Shown here piece by piece: positions 17,423 to 26,005 of a stretch of DNA of 64,000 nt. Position 1 is the stretch's first letter. Each line of letters begins with the position of its first letter. The notes beneath the pieces were generated by a model. It was not told the origin of the DNA. It did not search any database and saw nothing but the letters and a program-made list of their open reading frames with translations. The stretch lies in the IMG/VR virus record IMGVR_UViG_3300021365_002389, positions 60,741 through 124,740 of that record. One strand, 5' to 3'. The position numbers were made by a program, and so were the translations under genes. The stretch comes from a virus.

Positions 17423-18028
17423 TTAGTATAATAGATTATACTCCCTTTCTACTATTTTTTTAAATGTTTTTTCGATCCCTGGATTTACCATTTCGGCATG
17501 GGGCACAATATCGTGTCGAATAATGCTTCGCATGAAGTCTCGGTTCTCGTTTGCCGGATCAACCAGATAAGGAACTTCCTTGCGCTCACACCAGTCAAGC
17601 AGTTTGCTTTTAGGAGTAGAGATAAACGGTCTAAAAACGTTTTTGTTCTTGTAGGGAATAACTTTTCCCTGTCCGTGCATAGAAGAAAATAAAAACCACT
17701 CAATCACATCGTTTAAGTGATGACCCGTGATAACCGGAAAATCAAAAGCGTGAAAGCATTTGTACCGTTCATCACGCCAGTGCTCTTCCATGGATTTGCC
17801 CTTTGGTCGGGAAGAAGAAATATAATCTACAATTAAGGGAATATTTTTCTTTCCACAATAGTCCTTAAGGAAACGATAACCCTCAACTCCAAACTCTGTT
17901 CCATGATCAAAATAATAGGCAGTCACTTTATGACTGTTATTAAGAAAGTCCAAGATAGCCATAGAGTCTGGACCGCCGCTGACAGCGACGACCAGTTCTC
18001 TTGGTAATTTTCCTAAAACTCTCAACAT
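17423..18028 (-). CDS. tilS: tRNA(Ile)-lysidine synthetase TilS, short form
   Basis: A 201-residue PP-loop ATPase: VAVSGGPDSMA at the N-terminus, GHHLNDVIEWFLF, and the family signature LVDPANENRDFMRSIIRHDIVP near the end. It lacks the C-terminal tRNA-binding domains of full bacterial TilS (over 300 residues). The start is ATG 18028, with AAGGAG five bases before it; this Shine-Dalgarno overlaps the CCA tail of tRNA-Arg. It lies between tRNA-Arg and the CAT-anticodon tRNA, its likely substrate. Confidence 0.88.
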   Translation of the reverse strand: MLRVLGKLPRELVVAVSGGPDSMAILDFLNNSHKVTAYYFDHGTEFGVEGYRFLKDYCGKKNIPLIVDYISSSRPKGKSMEEHWRDERYKCFHAFDFPVITGHHLNDVIEWFLFSSMHGQGKVIPYKNKNVFRPFISTPKSKLLDWCERKEVPYLVDPANENRDFMRSIIRHDIVPHAEMVNPGIEKTFKKIVEREYNLLY

Positions 18029-18038
18029 CATAACTCCT

Positions 18039-18115
<77 letters not shown>

Positions 18116-18319
18116 AAATGTGAAGAGTTTTTGCCCAAGTACATCTGGACTCCTGTTACATTTGTATCTGACCCTACAAGCCGTCTTCCACACGCAACTC
18201 TTCAAAGGTATGTGGGTACTGAAGGTAGGGACGCTGGCTCTTTATGCTTCCTGCCAGATCGGTTCGGGTTTAACCCTGACACTTATCGTCGTTTATTCAT
18301 TTATTTGTTTCCCTAAATT
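18116..18319 (-). other. Structured non-coding stretch before tRNA-Arg
   Basis: About 200 bases with no gene seen in either strand. Short hairpins occur (GGGTTAAACCC and CTGGC-GCCAG around 18225-18270). It would be transcribed with the tRNA block and may hold a small RNA or processing signals. No RNA family is recognised. Confidence 0.3.
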
Positions 18320-18526
18320 CTACTCTTCGTCTGGTGGGAAGTGTAATCCGCCGTGCCAGAAGTCAATAGCACTTTCCGGTGCTGCTGTTCCTGTGTCGGG
18401 GATAACATCAATCCAATCACTAACAAATTTATCAAGGGAAGCATTAAAATCATCTAGTGATGCTCCCTCTTTGCTGATAATCTCAAGCTTGAAATTGCAT
18501 TTCCACTGTTTCTTGTTCTCTGACAT
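18320..18526 (-). CDS. Hypothetical small acidic protein
   Basis: A 68-residue protein with a mixed alpha/beta pattern (WKCNFKLEIISKEGASLDDF). It starts 12 bases after the stop of the small membrane protein and ends in an acidic tail. The family is not recognised. Confidence 0.6.
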   Translation of the reverse strand: MSENKKQWKCNFKLEIISKEGASLDDFNASLDKFVSDWIDVIPDTGTAAPESAIDFWHGGLHFPPDEE

Positions 18527-18535
18527 TATATCCCT

Positions 18536-18664
18536 CTAAAAGGTTAGCCAATAAATAGGGTACTCTAAACTCAAAAGTGCTCCGCCAACCATTCCTGTGG
18601 CAATACCGGAGAGAAACATCAAAGCAGGCATCCACACATCTTTTCTTAATCTAAGGATAAACAT
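18536..18664 (-). CDS. 42-residue membrane micro-protein
   Basis: ATG 18664 preceded by AGGAAAAAA. The protein has basic N-terminal residues (MFILRLRKDV) and a single membrane segment at residues about 12-32 (PALMFLSGIATGMVGGALL). It is tightly spaced between its neighbours, which supports it being real. The function is unknown. Confidence 0.6.
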   Translation of the reverse strand: MFILRLRKDVWMPALMFLSGIATGMVGGALLSLEYPIYWLTF

Positions 18665-18671
18665 TTTTTTC

Positions 18672-18956
18672 CTATTTCTTTTTCTTAATCCATTTGACAG
18701 TTCTCATTTTACAACGCTTTTCGTTATGACCTTCCATAATACAGATCTGCTGAAGAGGCATCACAACGTGTGTAAAGCACATGTGTTTTTGTAGAACTTT
18801 ATTAAGTCCCCGAGGTTTTACATCTGGTCCGCCGAAGATGGCCTCGCCTTTAGTCATAAAGACTGGACAATAAATGCCTGTTGAAGGGTTGCCTTGATTT
18901 ACGACATTAGTCTCTAAACCTGGGGCAGCAAGTAAAACAAGGGCAGCTAAAATCAT
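18672..18956 (-). CDS. Small secreted protein
   Basis: A 94-residue protein with a signal peptide (MILAALVLLAAPGLET), an internal domain with four cysteines and a very basic tail ending in KKKK. ATG overlaps the stop of the upstream gene (ATGA). It is probably periplasmic. No family is recognised. Confidence 0.6.
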   Translation of the reverse strand: MILAALVLLAAPGLETNVVNQGNPSTGIYCPVFMTKGEAIFGGPDVKPRGLNKVLQKHMCFTHVVMPLQQICIMEGHNEKRCKMRTVKWIKKKK

Positions 18957-19267
18957 AATCCATAAACTCCGATGACGTCTTTTGCTTTGTCTTCAAGAAT
19001 ATTTCCACGAGCGAAGTTGCGAGCAGGAGACTTCCAAGAAGCAGCCTTCCAAATCAAGCCGTCCTCTTTACCGACGAAGAACCAAACGCTCTTGTGGTAT
19101 TCGCCGGCATCCTGATAAACTTTGTAGTATTTACCACCCGCTTTGACTTTGACCTCTGGGCGAGGCAAGTTCGGGAACTTAGAATCATAATGATTGTTCA
19201 ACATCTCCACACACTCGTTAAGAAAACCGTTCATGTGAAATTCGACTTCGGGATTCGCAGCAGCCAT
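18953..19267 (-). CDS. Hypothetical basic protein of the strong-promoter class
   Basis: A 104-residue protein without recognised domain. It has a beta-rich middle (VKVKAGGKYYKVYQDAG) and is fairly rich in Lys, Trp and Tyr. It is expressed from a strong promoter at 19287-19314 with a GGAGAGAG leader, and its DNA looks more GC-rich and codon-optimised than its neighbours. An abundant early protein is inferred. Confidence 0.65.
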   Translation of the reverse strand: MAAANPEVEFHMNGFLNECVEMLNNHYDSKFPNLPRPEVKVKAGGKYYKVYQDAGEYHKSVWFFVGKEDGLIWKAASWKSPARNFARGNILEDKAKDVIGVYGL

Positions 19268-19286
19268 TTCTCTCTCCTTATATCTT

Positions 19287-19314
19287 ATATTATCACGGAT
19301 TGACTAGGAGTCAA
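19287..19314 (-). promoter_or_regulatory. Strong sigma70-type promoter, shared module
   Basis: AACTTGACT, 16 bases, then TAATAT preceded by TGA (extended -10). It is followed by the leader ATAAGGAGAGAG before the ATG of the gene ending at 18953. One of eight such modules in the window. Confidence 0.88.
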
Positions 19315-19319
19315 GTTTT

Positions 19320-19793
19320 TTATGACACCCGCTCAATATCACGCTGGGCGTAGAAGGGGTTGTAGCGATCTTCACTACCTTCGTACTGAACCTTGTAGTT
19401 GCCACCAGCTTCGGCTTGGATTACCAAGGCAACCTTGCCAGCCAACTTCCAACGGTTGTTACGCTTATTGTCTTTGAAGCGGACTAACGAGCCGACCGGG
19501 TATTTGGGAGGCAGCGGAGCAATCGAGTTGAGTGCTTGCGTAATGTTGTCATAAAAGCAACCGGGGAAGTAGTCCGTGTGAGGGTCAGACTCATCACCTT
19601 GACGCTTGACATGAGGAGCACTAATGCTGCCGTCGCTGTTTGTCCAGAATGAAATAAGCTGGTTGGAACCTTCAAAGTAAACATAGACCTTGGGGTGGTT
19701 ATTATTGTGATAATCATTCTGTTCAATCATAACCTCACGATTGACAGCTTTGGCACGATTGCGAATCTTTTTAAGAGCAGACTCTAACTTCAT
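19320..19793 (-). CDS. Protein with C-terminal GDLV-type barrel
   Basis: A 157-residue protein. The N-terminal half is basic and possibly nucleic-acid binding. The C-terminal 60 residues (YPVGSLVRFKD, then AGKVALVIQAEAGGNYKVQY) match the small SH3/KOW-like pattern seen alone in many genes of this window. It has its own strong promoter at 19815-19842 and the leader GTAAGGGAGAGAG. The function is unknown. Confidence 0.65.
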   Translation of the reverse strand: MKLESALKKIRNRAKAVNREVMIEQNDYHNNNHPKVYVYFEGSNQLISFWTNSDGSISAPHVKRQGDESDPHTDYFPGCFYDNITQALNSIAPLPPKYPVGSLVRFKDNKRNNRWKLAGKVALVIQAEAGGNYKVQYEGSEDRYNPFYAQRDIERVS

Positions 19794-19814
19794 ATCTCTC
19801 TCCCTTACAAACCT

Positions 19815-19842
19815 ATAATATCACTGTTAACGTAGAAGTCAA
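19815..19842 (-). promoter_or_regulatory. Strong sigma70-type promoter, shared module
   Basis: AACTTGACT, 16 bases, then TATTAT preceded by TGA. The leader TTTGTAAGGGAGAGAG follows directly. Confidence 0.88.
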
Positions 19843-19856
19843 GTTTTATTTATCTT

Positions 19857-20156
19857 TTATTTAAAAGGATTACCCATATAGAAAGGATTTTCTCCGGCAC
19901 TGTGATCAGTGGCATCTAAAACTTCATTTATCTCTGTAAACTCGTCCATTAAGGCCATCTTAATTCCGTGTTGCATGGTTGCTGCGCTAGCCCCACAACC
20001 CTGACACCCTCCACCCATTTTTAGTTTAACAACTCCAGTATCTTCATCGGCTGAAACGATTTCTATCCAGCCACCGTGGGCAGCGAGATTCGGATTGATG
20101 TCATCCTTAACAAAATTTGATAATCTCTCTTGAAAACTATTATCTTTTACACTCAT
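19857..20156 (-). CDS. Nfu-type Fe-S cluster scaffold
   Basis: A 99-residue NifU C-terminal (Nfu) domain: NLAAHGGWIEIVSAD and the cluster-binding GGGCQGCGAS (CxxC) with hydrophobic surroundings. Family members assemble or carry 4Fe-4S clusters. It is translationally coupled to the small gene before it. The phage RecB/Cas4-like nuclease, which may need an Fe-S cluster, is one possible client; this is speculation. Confidence 0.9.
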   Translation of the reverse strand: MSVKDNSFQERLSNFVKDDINPNLAAHGGWIEIVSADEDTGVVKLKMGGGCQGCGASAATMQHGIKMALMDEFTEINEVLDATDHSAGENPFYMGNPFK

Positions 20157-20338
20157 TAAAAACCATTACATTCAGCAGGAAAAAGATCACCCCCCATATC
20201 GGAGGAACCCATAGAAGCCAATTCCTTGGGCACCTCATAAAACTCCATATCAATCATAAAAGTTTCTAAAGCATCTTGAATGGTAGGTGCCCAGATTGTA
20301 AAGGTTGTGCCACGGACTTCGATTTGAAAGCAATTCAT
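20156..20338 (-). CDS. Small hypothetical protein upstream of Nfu
   Basis: A 60-residue protein beginning MNCFQIEVRGTTFTIWAPT, with a helix (TIQDALETFMIDMEFYE) after a beta hairpin. It is expressed from a promoter of the shared module at 20357-20384, and its stop overlaps the Nfu ATG. The family is not recognised. Confidence 0.65.
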   Translation of the reverse strand: MNCFQIEVRGTTFTIWAPTIQDALETFMIDMEFYEVPKELASMGSSDMGGDLFPAECNGF

Positions 20339-20356
20339 ACTCTCTCCTTATACTCT

Positions 20357-20384
20357 AAGGTATCATCGATTTGTTACTTGTCAA
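20357..20384 (-). promoter_or_regulatory. Strong sigma70-type promoter, shared module
   Basis: AACTTGACA, 16 bases, then TACCTT preceded by TGA. The leader ATAAGGAGAGAG follows. The -10 box is the weakest of the set. Confidence 0.8.
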
Positions 20385-20404
20385 GTTTTTTATTTGTCTT
20401 TTTA

Positions 20405-20599
20405 CTACGCATATACAGAAATTGATCCTTCTGCAATTTTTGCAGAGTTGATTTTCTTTTGTCGTTTATCTTCTTTAATAATTCTCTCTGCTTCTCTGCG
20501 TGCTTTGATCTCAGCCACACGATGAGCATCAAAGTTCCACCAGGCAAAAGCAGGGCTAATAGAATACCAACCAGTAGCGTAAGTATTGGCATCGATCAT
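20405..20599 (-). CDS. Hypothetical small protein
   Basis: A 64-residue protein. ATG 20599 overlaps the stop of the phosphomannomutase gene and has CAGGAG 7 bases upstream. Its codons show the RNY bias of real genes. Aromatic N-terminus (FAWWNFD), then a highly charged helix with many Arg, Lys and Glu. The alternate overlapping frame was rejected. Confidence 0.6.
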   Translation of the reverse strand: MIDANTYATGWYSISPAFAWWNFDAHRVAEIKARREAERIIKEDKRQKKINSAKIAEGSISVYA

Positions 20600-21369
20600 A
20601 GGTACTCCTGTAGTTGAAGAATTAAATCCGCTGGTCCATCAACCATATGATATTTACCACATTTCATAGCAATGTCAAGGTCATTTCCGTCTTTGCAAAT
20701 CTTATCTCCAAAAAATACACACTGATCTGGAGTTTCTTTGATATTTTTTAAAGCATAAGTTTTATCCCAACCTTCACGAGTAATATCAATAGAGATCTGT
20801 CCTCCTAATCGAAAAGATAGCCCCCAACCTTTGAAATCCTTTCGTAGTTGGTCCACTATTTTTTGTCTTTCTCCGCTTTTATAATCCCACTTAACATAGT
20901 CCTCTCTCTGAGTGCTTGTGCAGTTTCTCCCCACTACCGAAAAGTTAATCTGACTGTCACGCCATTCAATAAACGTCCCTGTTTTAATTTTAGTGTGGGT
21001 CTCGTAAGCTGTCTTTAGAAGGATATTAACAATATGATTAATATCAGCCTCAGAATAAAAATCCATTAATGAGGTTGTGTGAATTAATTCTGGTTCAATT
21101 GGTTTTGTCTCGTCATCCATATCAAGGTTGCAATTCCAAACCCTTGTGCCATTACAAGAAAATACTCGCTCAAAAAGTTGTAATAAATTATCATTAGAAA
21201 TTTGCTCTTCAATTTTTACCATGTCAGAACCAGTAACTAAATATTTCTTGATGGAATTAGGAACAGACTTCAAGGCCTCAAGGACATCTTGTGATATTGG
21301 TTCCCTAGCATCAGTTAGGGTTCCATCCATATCAAACAGTAGAGCCGCAGGCATAATTTTGTTTTTCAT
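20596..21369 (-). CDS. Phosphomannomutase-like HAD hydrolase (eukaryotic-type)
   Basis: A 257-residue HAD-fold protein: ALLFDMDGTLTDAR (catalytic Asp pair), TGSDMVKIEEQI, TGTFIEWRDSQINFSVVGR and FRLGGQISIDITREGWDK, then FFGDKICKDGNDLDIA. These match the PMM1/PMM2 family (Pfam PF03332), which interconverts mannose-6- and mannose-1-phosphate. It is translationally coupled to the preceding gene. It could feed GDP-mannose to the glycosyltransferases at the left of the window, although the loci are far apart. Confidence 0.82.
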   Translation of the reverse strand: MKNKIMPAALLFDMDGTLTDAREPISQDVLEALKSVPNSIKKYLVTGSDMVKIEEQISNDNLLQLFERVFSCNGTRVWNCNLDMDDETKPIEPELIHTTSLMDFYSEADINHIVNILLKTAYETHTKIKTGTFIEWRDSQINFSVVGRNCTSTQREDYVKWDYKSGERQKIVDQLRKDFKGWGLSFRLGGQISIDITREGWDKTYALKNIKETPDQCVFFGDKICKDGNDLDIAMKCGKYHMVDGPADLILQLQEYL

Positions 21370-21725
21370 ATTAAAAGTCCACCTCCCAAGTTCTTTCTTA
21401 ACTCGCTTATATTAATTGGATTAATCATGAGGTAAGCTGTTACCTCATATTCGTATTCATTACTTATATAATACTGCTCTTCTCTTCTTTGGTTAAGAGG
21501 ATTTCTTTTAGGGAACAAAAGAACAGTGTATATTATTATCTTTTGATTATCTTTATCTAGTTCACCATAGAACGCATCTGTCACAACGCCCAGCGAATCT
21601 AATCTATTAGCCCGAACAATTGTCCCGACTTTTACAGCCTCTTTGGGGTATTTATCGTCCGAAGCTGAATTCACTGTCTCAAAAGCATCCGCTATTCTTT
21701 CTAATATTTCTTTAGAGTCGCTCAT
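21366..21725 (-). CDS. Protein with small beta-barrel (GDLV-like) domain
   Basis: A 119-residue protein. Residues about 30-90 (VKVGTIVRANRLDSLG, then KIIIYTVLLFPKR) fit the recurring small barrel pattern. N-terminal helix precedes it. Its stop overlaps the PMM start (ATGA). The function is unknown. Confidence 0.55.
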   Translation of the reverse strand: MSDSKEILERIADAFETVNSASDDKYPKEAVKVGTIVRANRLDSLGVVTDAFYGELDKDNQKIIIYTVLLFPKRNPLNQRREEQYYISNEYEYEVTAYLMINPINISELRKNLGGGLLI

Positions 21726-21754
21726 AGTTTAAGATACCATAAATTCAGATTATT

Positions 21755-22732
21755 TCAAGAAATTATTTCAAAATCTAATATTTCAATATCTTTAGATAGT
21801 TCTTCTTTTTGATCTTTGCATAAATCTGTTGAAAGATACTTTTTATTTCCATCGCAAAGTATAGTGGCTACATTTGATGTTTCTTTAAGTTCAGCAGCCT
21901 TCAAAATAGCTCCAAAAACGTTTGCTCCGGACGAAATACCAACAGATAAGCCTAACTTATTGATTTGTCTAGCAATATTTATCGCATCCGAGTCTTTTAC
22001 TCGTAAAACAGGGCTAAGTGCTTGTAAATCCACAATATTTGGTATAAAGCTGTCCCCAATGCCTTCAATTCGGTGTCCGCCATCTTCATTTTTACTTGGA
22101 AGGATAGGGTAAACCTTAAAGTCGTTCTTTTTTTGCGAAAAGTAGTGATAAAAGCCCATAACAGTGCCTCCGGTACCCATACCAGTAATAAAAACGTCTA
22201 AATCACCTAAATTGTTAATCTTAAGTGCATTTTCAAGCTCAGGAGCAGTAGAATTAACGTGTGCCAGGATATTCCAAGTATTATTAAACTGTTTTGGTCC
22301 AAAATAACCGTTTTTTTGACTTTTTTGCTCTGCTAACTCAATACACTTTAGAAATCCGCCGTCTTTAACACTTATTTCGTGTAATTTAGCCCCATAAAAC
22401 CTTAAAACCCTCTTTCTTTCCTCTGAGAGCCAATCTGGCATATATATTTCTACTTTATGACCTAAGAAAGCCCCCATGGCAGCGAAAGCTATTGCTGTGT
22501 TGCCACTTGAAGCCTCAACTATTGTATCATTAGCGTCTATAGTGTTAAGATCATACGCTGATTTAAGGATTTGCATGGCCATGCGGTCTTTTATGCTTCC
22601 AGTGAAGTTAAAAGTCTCATATTTTGCTAATATAGTGCGTATTTTATCTTCAAACTTACATGTGAGCTTAACAGTTGGCGTGTTTCCAACCAAAAGCTGT
22701 AGTTTTTTTAATTTTTCAATCTGTTGAGACAT
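21755..22732 (-). CDS. Cysteine synthase-like PLP enzyme
   Basis: A 325-residue fold-type II PLP enzyme: NTPTVKLT, the Schiff-base Lys in FTGSIKDRMA, SSGNTAIAFA for substrate, and GMGTGGTVMG for the PLP phosphate, as in CysK/CBS. It would make cysteine or a related beta-substituted amino acid from O-acetylserine-type substrates. It sits in the same operon as PrkA and the YeaH/SpoVR genes. Phage-borne cysteine synthases are uncommon and may supply cysteine or sulfur for Fe-S or redox work. Confidence 0.82.
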   Translation of the reverse strand: MSQQIEKLKKLQLLVGNTPTVKLTCKFEDKIRTILAKYETFNFTGSIKDRMAMQILKSAYDLNTIDANDTIVEASSGNTAIAFAAMGAFLGHKVEIYMPDWLSEERKRVLRFYGAKLHEISVKDGGFLKCIELAEQKSQKNGYFGPKQFNNTWNILAHVNSTAPELENALKINNLGDLDVFITGMGTGGTVMGFYHYFSQKKNDFKVYPILPSKNEDGGHRIEGIGDSFIPNIVDLQALSPVLRVKDSDAINIARQINKLGLSVGISSGANVFGAILKAAELKETSNVATILCDGNKKYLSTDLCKDQKEELSKDIEILDFEIIS

Positions 22733-22743
22733 TCACTAACCTA

Positions 22744-24687
22744 CTAACTATCTCTCCATAGGTTATTAGCAGCAAATTTAATAACTTCCTCGGCTGATTC
22801 CTCATTGTATCCGTATTCATCGATCAAAGTTTGCACCATCTCGTTGTACTTCCCTTGTTGCTTCTTGTCACGACTTTTAGATTTGGTGATGATCCTAGAG
22901 ATTTGCTTAACAGACGATGTTAACTTGGTCTCAATAGCCTCCTTGAGGGGCGCATAAGACTGCCAATCTACTTTCTCACCTCTCCTAAGTTTGGAGAACA
23001 TAAAAGCAGTTATATCAACTCTGAAATTTTCCTTCGAAGTTCCGGTTATACCGATCTGTTGTTCAATGGATTCCATAAAATTCTCATCTGGGGCTATTTC
23101 TTCGTTGGTAACAGAATCTTTAACGGTTGCCATGTTAACATAAGCCTCGGCATGGTCTAAGTAATTATTAAATAAAGCTTCTGCTTGTTCGTCATAAGCC
23201 GAAACAAAGGCTTTGGTAATCTCTTTCTCTAAAATATTAAGATATTCATCATGAAGCGTTTTACCTAGAAAGTCTAGATACCTGTTTCTGTCATCTTCAA
23301 CAACAATCTGATCTTTTACTTGTTTTATAAGAGCATCCCGAATTGATATTGGAGTTACCATGTTCTTTTCGCTGTCAGACAGGGCAGCGTCAACTGCCTT
23401 CATAATAAATCTGGTAGAGATGCCAGTCATACCTTCATCACGAGCTTCGTCCCTTAGATCGTTGATATCAATCTTTTTAACAGTGCCCCTTTCAATGACA
23501 TCTTGCCCATCATACAGTTTCATTTTTGTAAGGGCGTCTACTTTATTAGACGGATGCAATCGACTCAACACAGCAAACATGGACGCAACCTCTAGGGTGT
23601 GAGGAGCCACATGCCCATTAAAGTCAGACAAGCCTAAAAGCTTCTCATAGATCTTTACCTCTTGGGAAACCTCTAAAGAATAGGGGACATTGACTCGAAC
23701 AATACGGTCTAAGATGGCCTCGTTGGTGTTCTCTGATTTAAACTTGTTCCATTCTGCCTCATTACAGTGAGCTAAAATAACACCATCAAAATAAATCATC
23801 GGACCCTTACCGGGAGAGGGAACGGCTTTCTCTTGAGTAGCTGTGATCATCGTGTGTAAGAATTCTATCTCGTTCTTGAACACCTCAACAAACTCTACTA
23901 TGCCTCGATTACCAACATTAAAGGCACCATTTAACGACAACACTCTAGGGTCGTCTTCGGCGTACATATCAAGCTTTGAAATGTCTTCACTGCCTATCAG
24001 AATAGTAACATCCTGGCTGTTGGCATCCATGGGTGGTACCACTCCAACACCACGCCTACCACGAACCGAAAATGAAGACTCAGTTATTGGCATCGCAGTA
24101 TAATCATTGCCATACTCTTCTTTTAGTTTATAACGACAAACAGGACAAAGGTCTCCCTCTATTCTTATGCCATAAATTTTTTGAAATTCTTCTCTCAAAG
24201 AACGGGGTATCAAATGAAGAGGTTCCTCGTGTATTGGACAACCCTCAATATGATACATGGGTTCCGTCTCTTCTAGGGCTCCTTTGATGTGTTCCATGAG
24301 GGCCGACTTGCCAGCGCCTACAGGTCCCAAAAGCAACAAGACCTGACGGCTCTCTTCGCCCTTCAGAGATGCTGATCTTAAGAATCTCATAACCTTTGCA
24401 ATAGATCTCTCCATGCCGAAGAACTTACTTTGAAAATAATCGTAGGTTCTCAATTCTTCGCTATTAAATATCTTATTGCAACGCTCATCAGATGTTTTCA
24501 TCTTCGTAACACCATGGGCTGCCATGGCGTCATATAATCTTTTGTGAGCCAGCTTGGTTGCGTCAGAATTTTTTTCAATAATTTTTAGGTAATCGGATAG
24601 CGTACCGTGAAACTTTTCTTTTTTCTTTTGTTCTTGGTGTTTACCAACTAACTTGAGAAATTTATCAGATTTTTTACTATTAGACAT
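22744..24687 (-). CDS. prkA: PrkA-type serine protein kinase (YeaG family)
   Basis: A 647-residue protein, matching the 644 residues of Escherichia coli YeaG. An N-terminal AAA-type domain carries the P-loop GPVGAGKSAL at residues 121-130. The PrkA C-terminal kinase-like part follows from about residue 400 (DINDLRDEARDEGMTGIST). No truncation is seen. In bacteria the kinase works with YeaH and SpoVR in stress and stationary-phase signalling, and all three genes are adjacent here. It begins two bases after the SpoVR stop. Confidence 0.95.
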   Translation of the reverse strand: MSNSKKSDKFLKLVGKHQEQKKKEKFHGTLSDYLKIIEKNSDATKLAHKRLYDAMAAHGVTKMKTSDERCNKIFNSEELRTYDYFQSKFFGMERSIAKVMRFLRSASLKGEESRQVLLLLGPVGAGKSALMEHIKGALEETEPMYHIEGCPIHEEPLHLIPRSLREEFQKIYGIRIEGDLCPVCRYKLKEEYGNDYTAMPITESSFSVRGRRGVGVVPPMDANSQDVTILIGSEDISKLDMYAEDDPRVLSLNGAFNVGNRGIVEFVEVFKNEIEFLHTMITATQEKAVPSPGKGPMIYFDGVILAHCNEAEWNKFKSENTNEAILDRIVRVNVPYSLEVSQEVKIYEKLLGLSDFNGHVAPHTLEVASMFAVLSRLHPSNKVDALTKMKLYDGQDVIERGTVKKIDINDLRDEARDEGMTGISTRFIMKAVDAALSDSEKNMVTPISIRDALIKQVKDQIVVEDDRNRYLDFLGKTLHDEYLNILEKEITKAFVSAYDEQAEALFNNYLDHAEAYVNMATVKDSVTNEEIAPDENFMESIEQQIGITGTSKENFRVDITAFMFSKLRRGEKVDWQSYAPLKEAIETKLTSSVKQISRIITKSKSRDKKQQGKYNEMVQTLIDEYGYNEESAEEVIKFAANNLWRDS

Positions 24688-24688
24688 T

Positions 24689-26005
24689 TTAAAACTCCCA
24701 AGACTCTTCTTCTATAACGGTGGTAAATTTTACACCACCATTCCATAGTTCGTTAATGTATTCAAAAACTTTATTGGCTTCAGACAACTCTAAGTCCCTT
24801 CCATCATGTTCATGTTCCAGGATTAGCGTGCCGTCTTTATCAAGTTCTTTAACAACAACTACGGGAACACTGTTAAGTCCTACATTAGTAATTAGGTCAT
24901 CACGAACTGTTCGCCATGTAGCTTCTCCGGAAACTTCAGTAATTTTATTATAGCCGTCTTTCCTATTGAAAGAATAACTGAATAAATTCAACTCTTTACA
25001 AAGGTATTCATCAAGGTATGTTTTAATGAAAGTTTCGTCACTGTGAGTCTCTCTTACCCTAAGACACTCCTCAAACCCTTGATTTTCCTCAATATATTTA
25101 AACATTCTGAAACCGAGGTGATATGGGTTTATTCTTCCCATATGTGGTCTAACTACTTGATTATGCAGACGGATAAAGGAAAGAAAATATTCGTCGGGAA
25201 TACCTAGAGCATTTACGATCTTTTCGTGAATCATGCACGCCCAGCCCTCATTCATGATTTTTGTGCAAGCTTGGGGAATGAAATATAAAGACTCTTGTTC
25301 GACAATTCTTATCAGGTCTCTTTCCCAGGGTCTTAACATTGGATTTTTATCAGCTATAAATTTCAACAAATTATTGTCAGGCTCTAGCGGTATCTTGCTA
25401 AGATCAAAGTGATCCCATCGTCCGGACTTATCGTTCATAACAAGTTTCTCATAATATTTTTTAAGCTCTTTATGGTTTCTTCTTTTTACACCTGGCGTTC
25501 TGGGTACTTGGTATTTAATAGCATGACAAGCATCCAGTATCTTTTCAACATTATCTATTCCAATGTGAGGATCTTCTACATATTTTTTAACTCTTTTGCT
25601 AGCAGATTTAAACCTATCAATAGCATTGTCTGCTCTCGTTTCAGAAAACATTCTATTGTTTTTAAAGAAGTCGCTATGTCCAACACAATGAGCCATTGTA
25701 AGTATATGCGTTGGCATAGGGTTTTCTGTCATCAAATAGGATATGCTGGGGTTTGAGTTTATAATCATTTCGTATGGTAATCCAGACATACCGAGGTTAT
25801 ACTCTGTTTGGATACGGTCAAAAGATTTGCCGTAGGACCAGTGCCTATAATGAGTTGGTATACCAGTATATGCCATATGCCCCATCATCTCTTTATAGTC
25901 ACATATCTCATATTCGATCGGGTACCAATCTAGCTCTAAACCCTCGCCTAAGGTACAGATCTTTTTATCCCATTCTTGGAGTTCACTCATCGACCAATCA
26001 GCCAT
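24689..26005 (-). CDS. SpoVR family protein (YcgB-like)
   Basis: A 438-residue SpoVR-family protein: EGLELDWYPIEYEICDYKE, HWSYGKSFDRIQTEYNLGMSGLPYEMIIN and later MNEGWACMIHEKIVNAL are family signatures. E. coli YcgB is about 510 residues, so this one is shorter. ATG 26005 has GGAGGT seven bases before it and overlaps the end of the YeaH gene; the longer upstream frame is rejected. The biochemical role of SpoVR proteins is not settled. Confidence 0.92.
   Translation of the reverse strand: MADWSMSELQEWDKKICTLGEGLELDWYPIEYEICDYKEMMGHMAYTGIPTHYRHWSYGKSFDRIQTEYNLGMSGLPYEMIINSNPSISYLMTENPMPTHILTMAHCVGHSDFFKNNRMFSETRADNAIDRFKSASKRVKKYVEDPHIGIDNVEKILDACHAIKYQVPRTPGVKRRNHKELKKYYEKLVMNDKSGRWDHFDLSKIPLEPDNNLLKFIADKNPMLRPWERDLIRIVEQESLYFIPQACTKIMNEGWACMIHEKIVNALGIPDEYFLSFIRLHNQVVRPHMGRINPYHLGFRMFKYIEENQGFEECLRVRETHSDETFIKTYLDEYLCKELNLFSYSFNRKDGYNKITEVSGEATWRTVRDDLITNVGLNSVPVVVVKELDKDGTLILEHEHDGRDLELSEANKVFEYINELWNGGVKFTTVIEEESWEF

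Noticed and set aside
20374-20592. Membrane-like reading frame overlapping the gene at 20405-20599
   Set aside because: It has no Shine-Dalgarno at proper distance, while the other frame has CAGGAG, an ATGA overlap and RNY codon bias.
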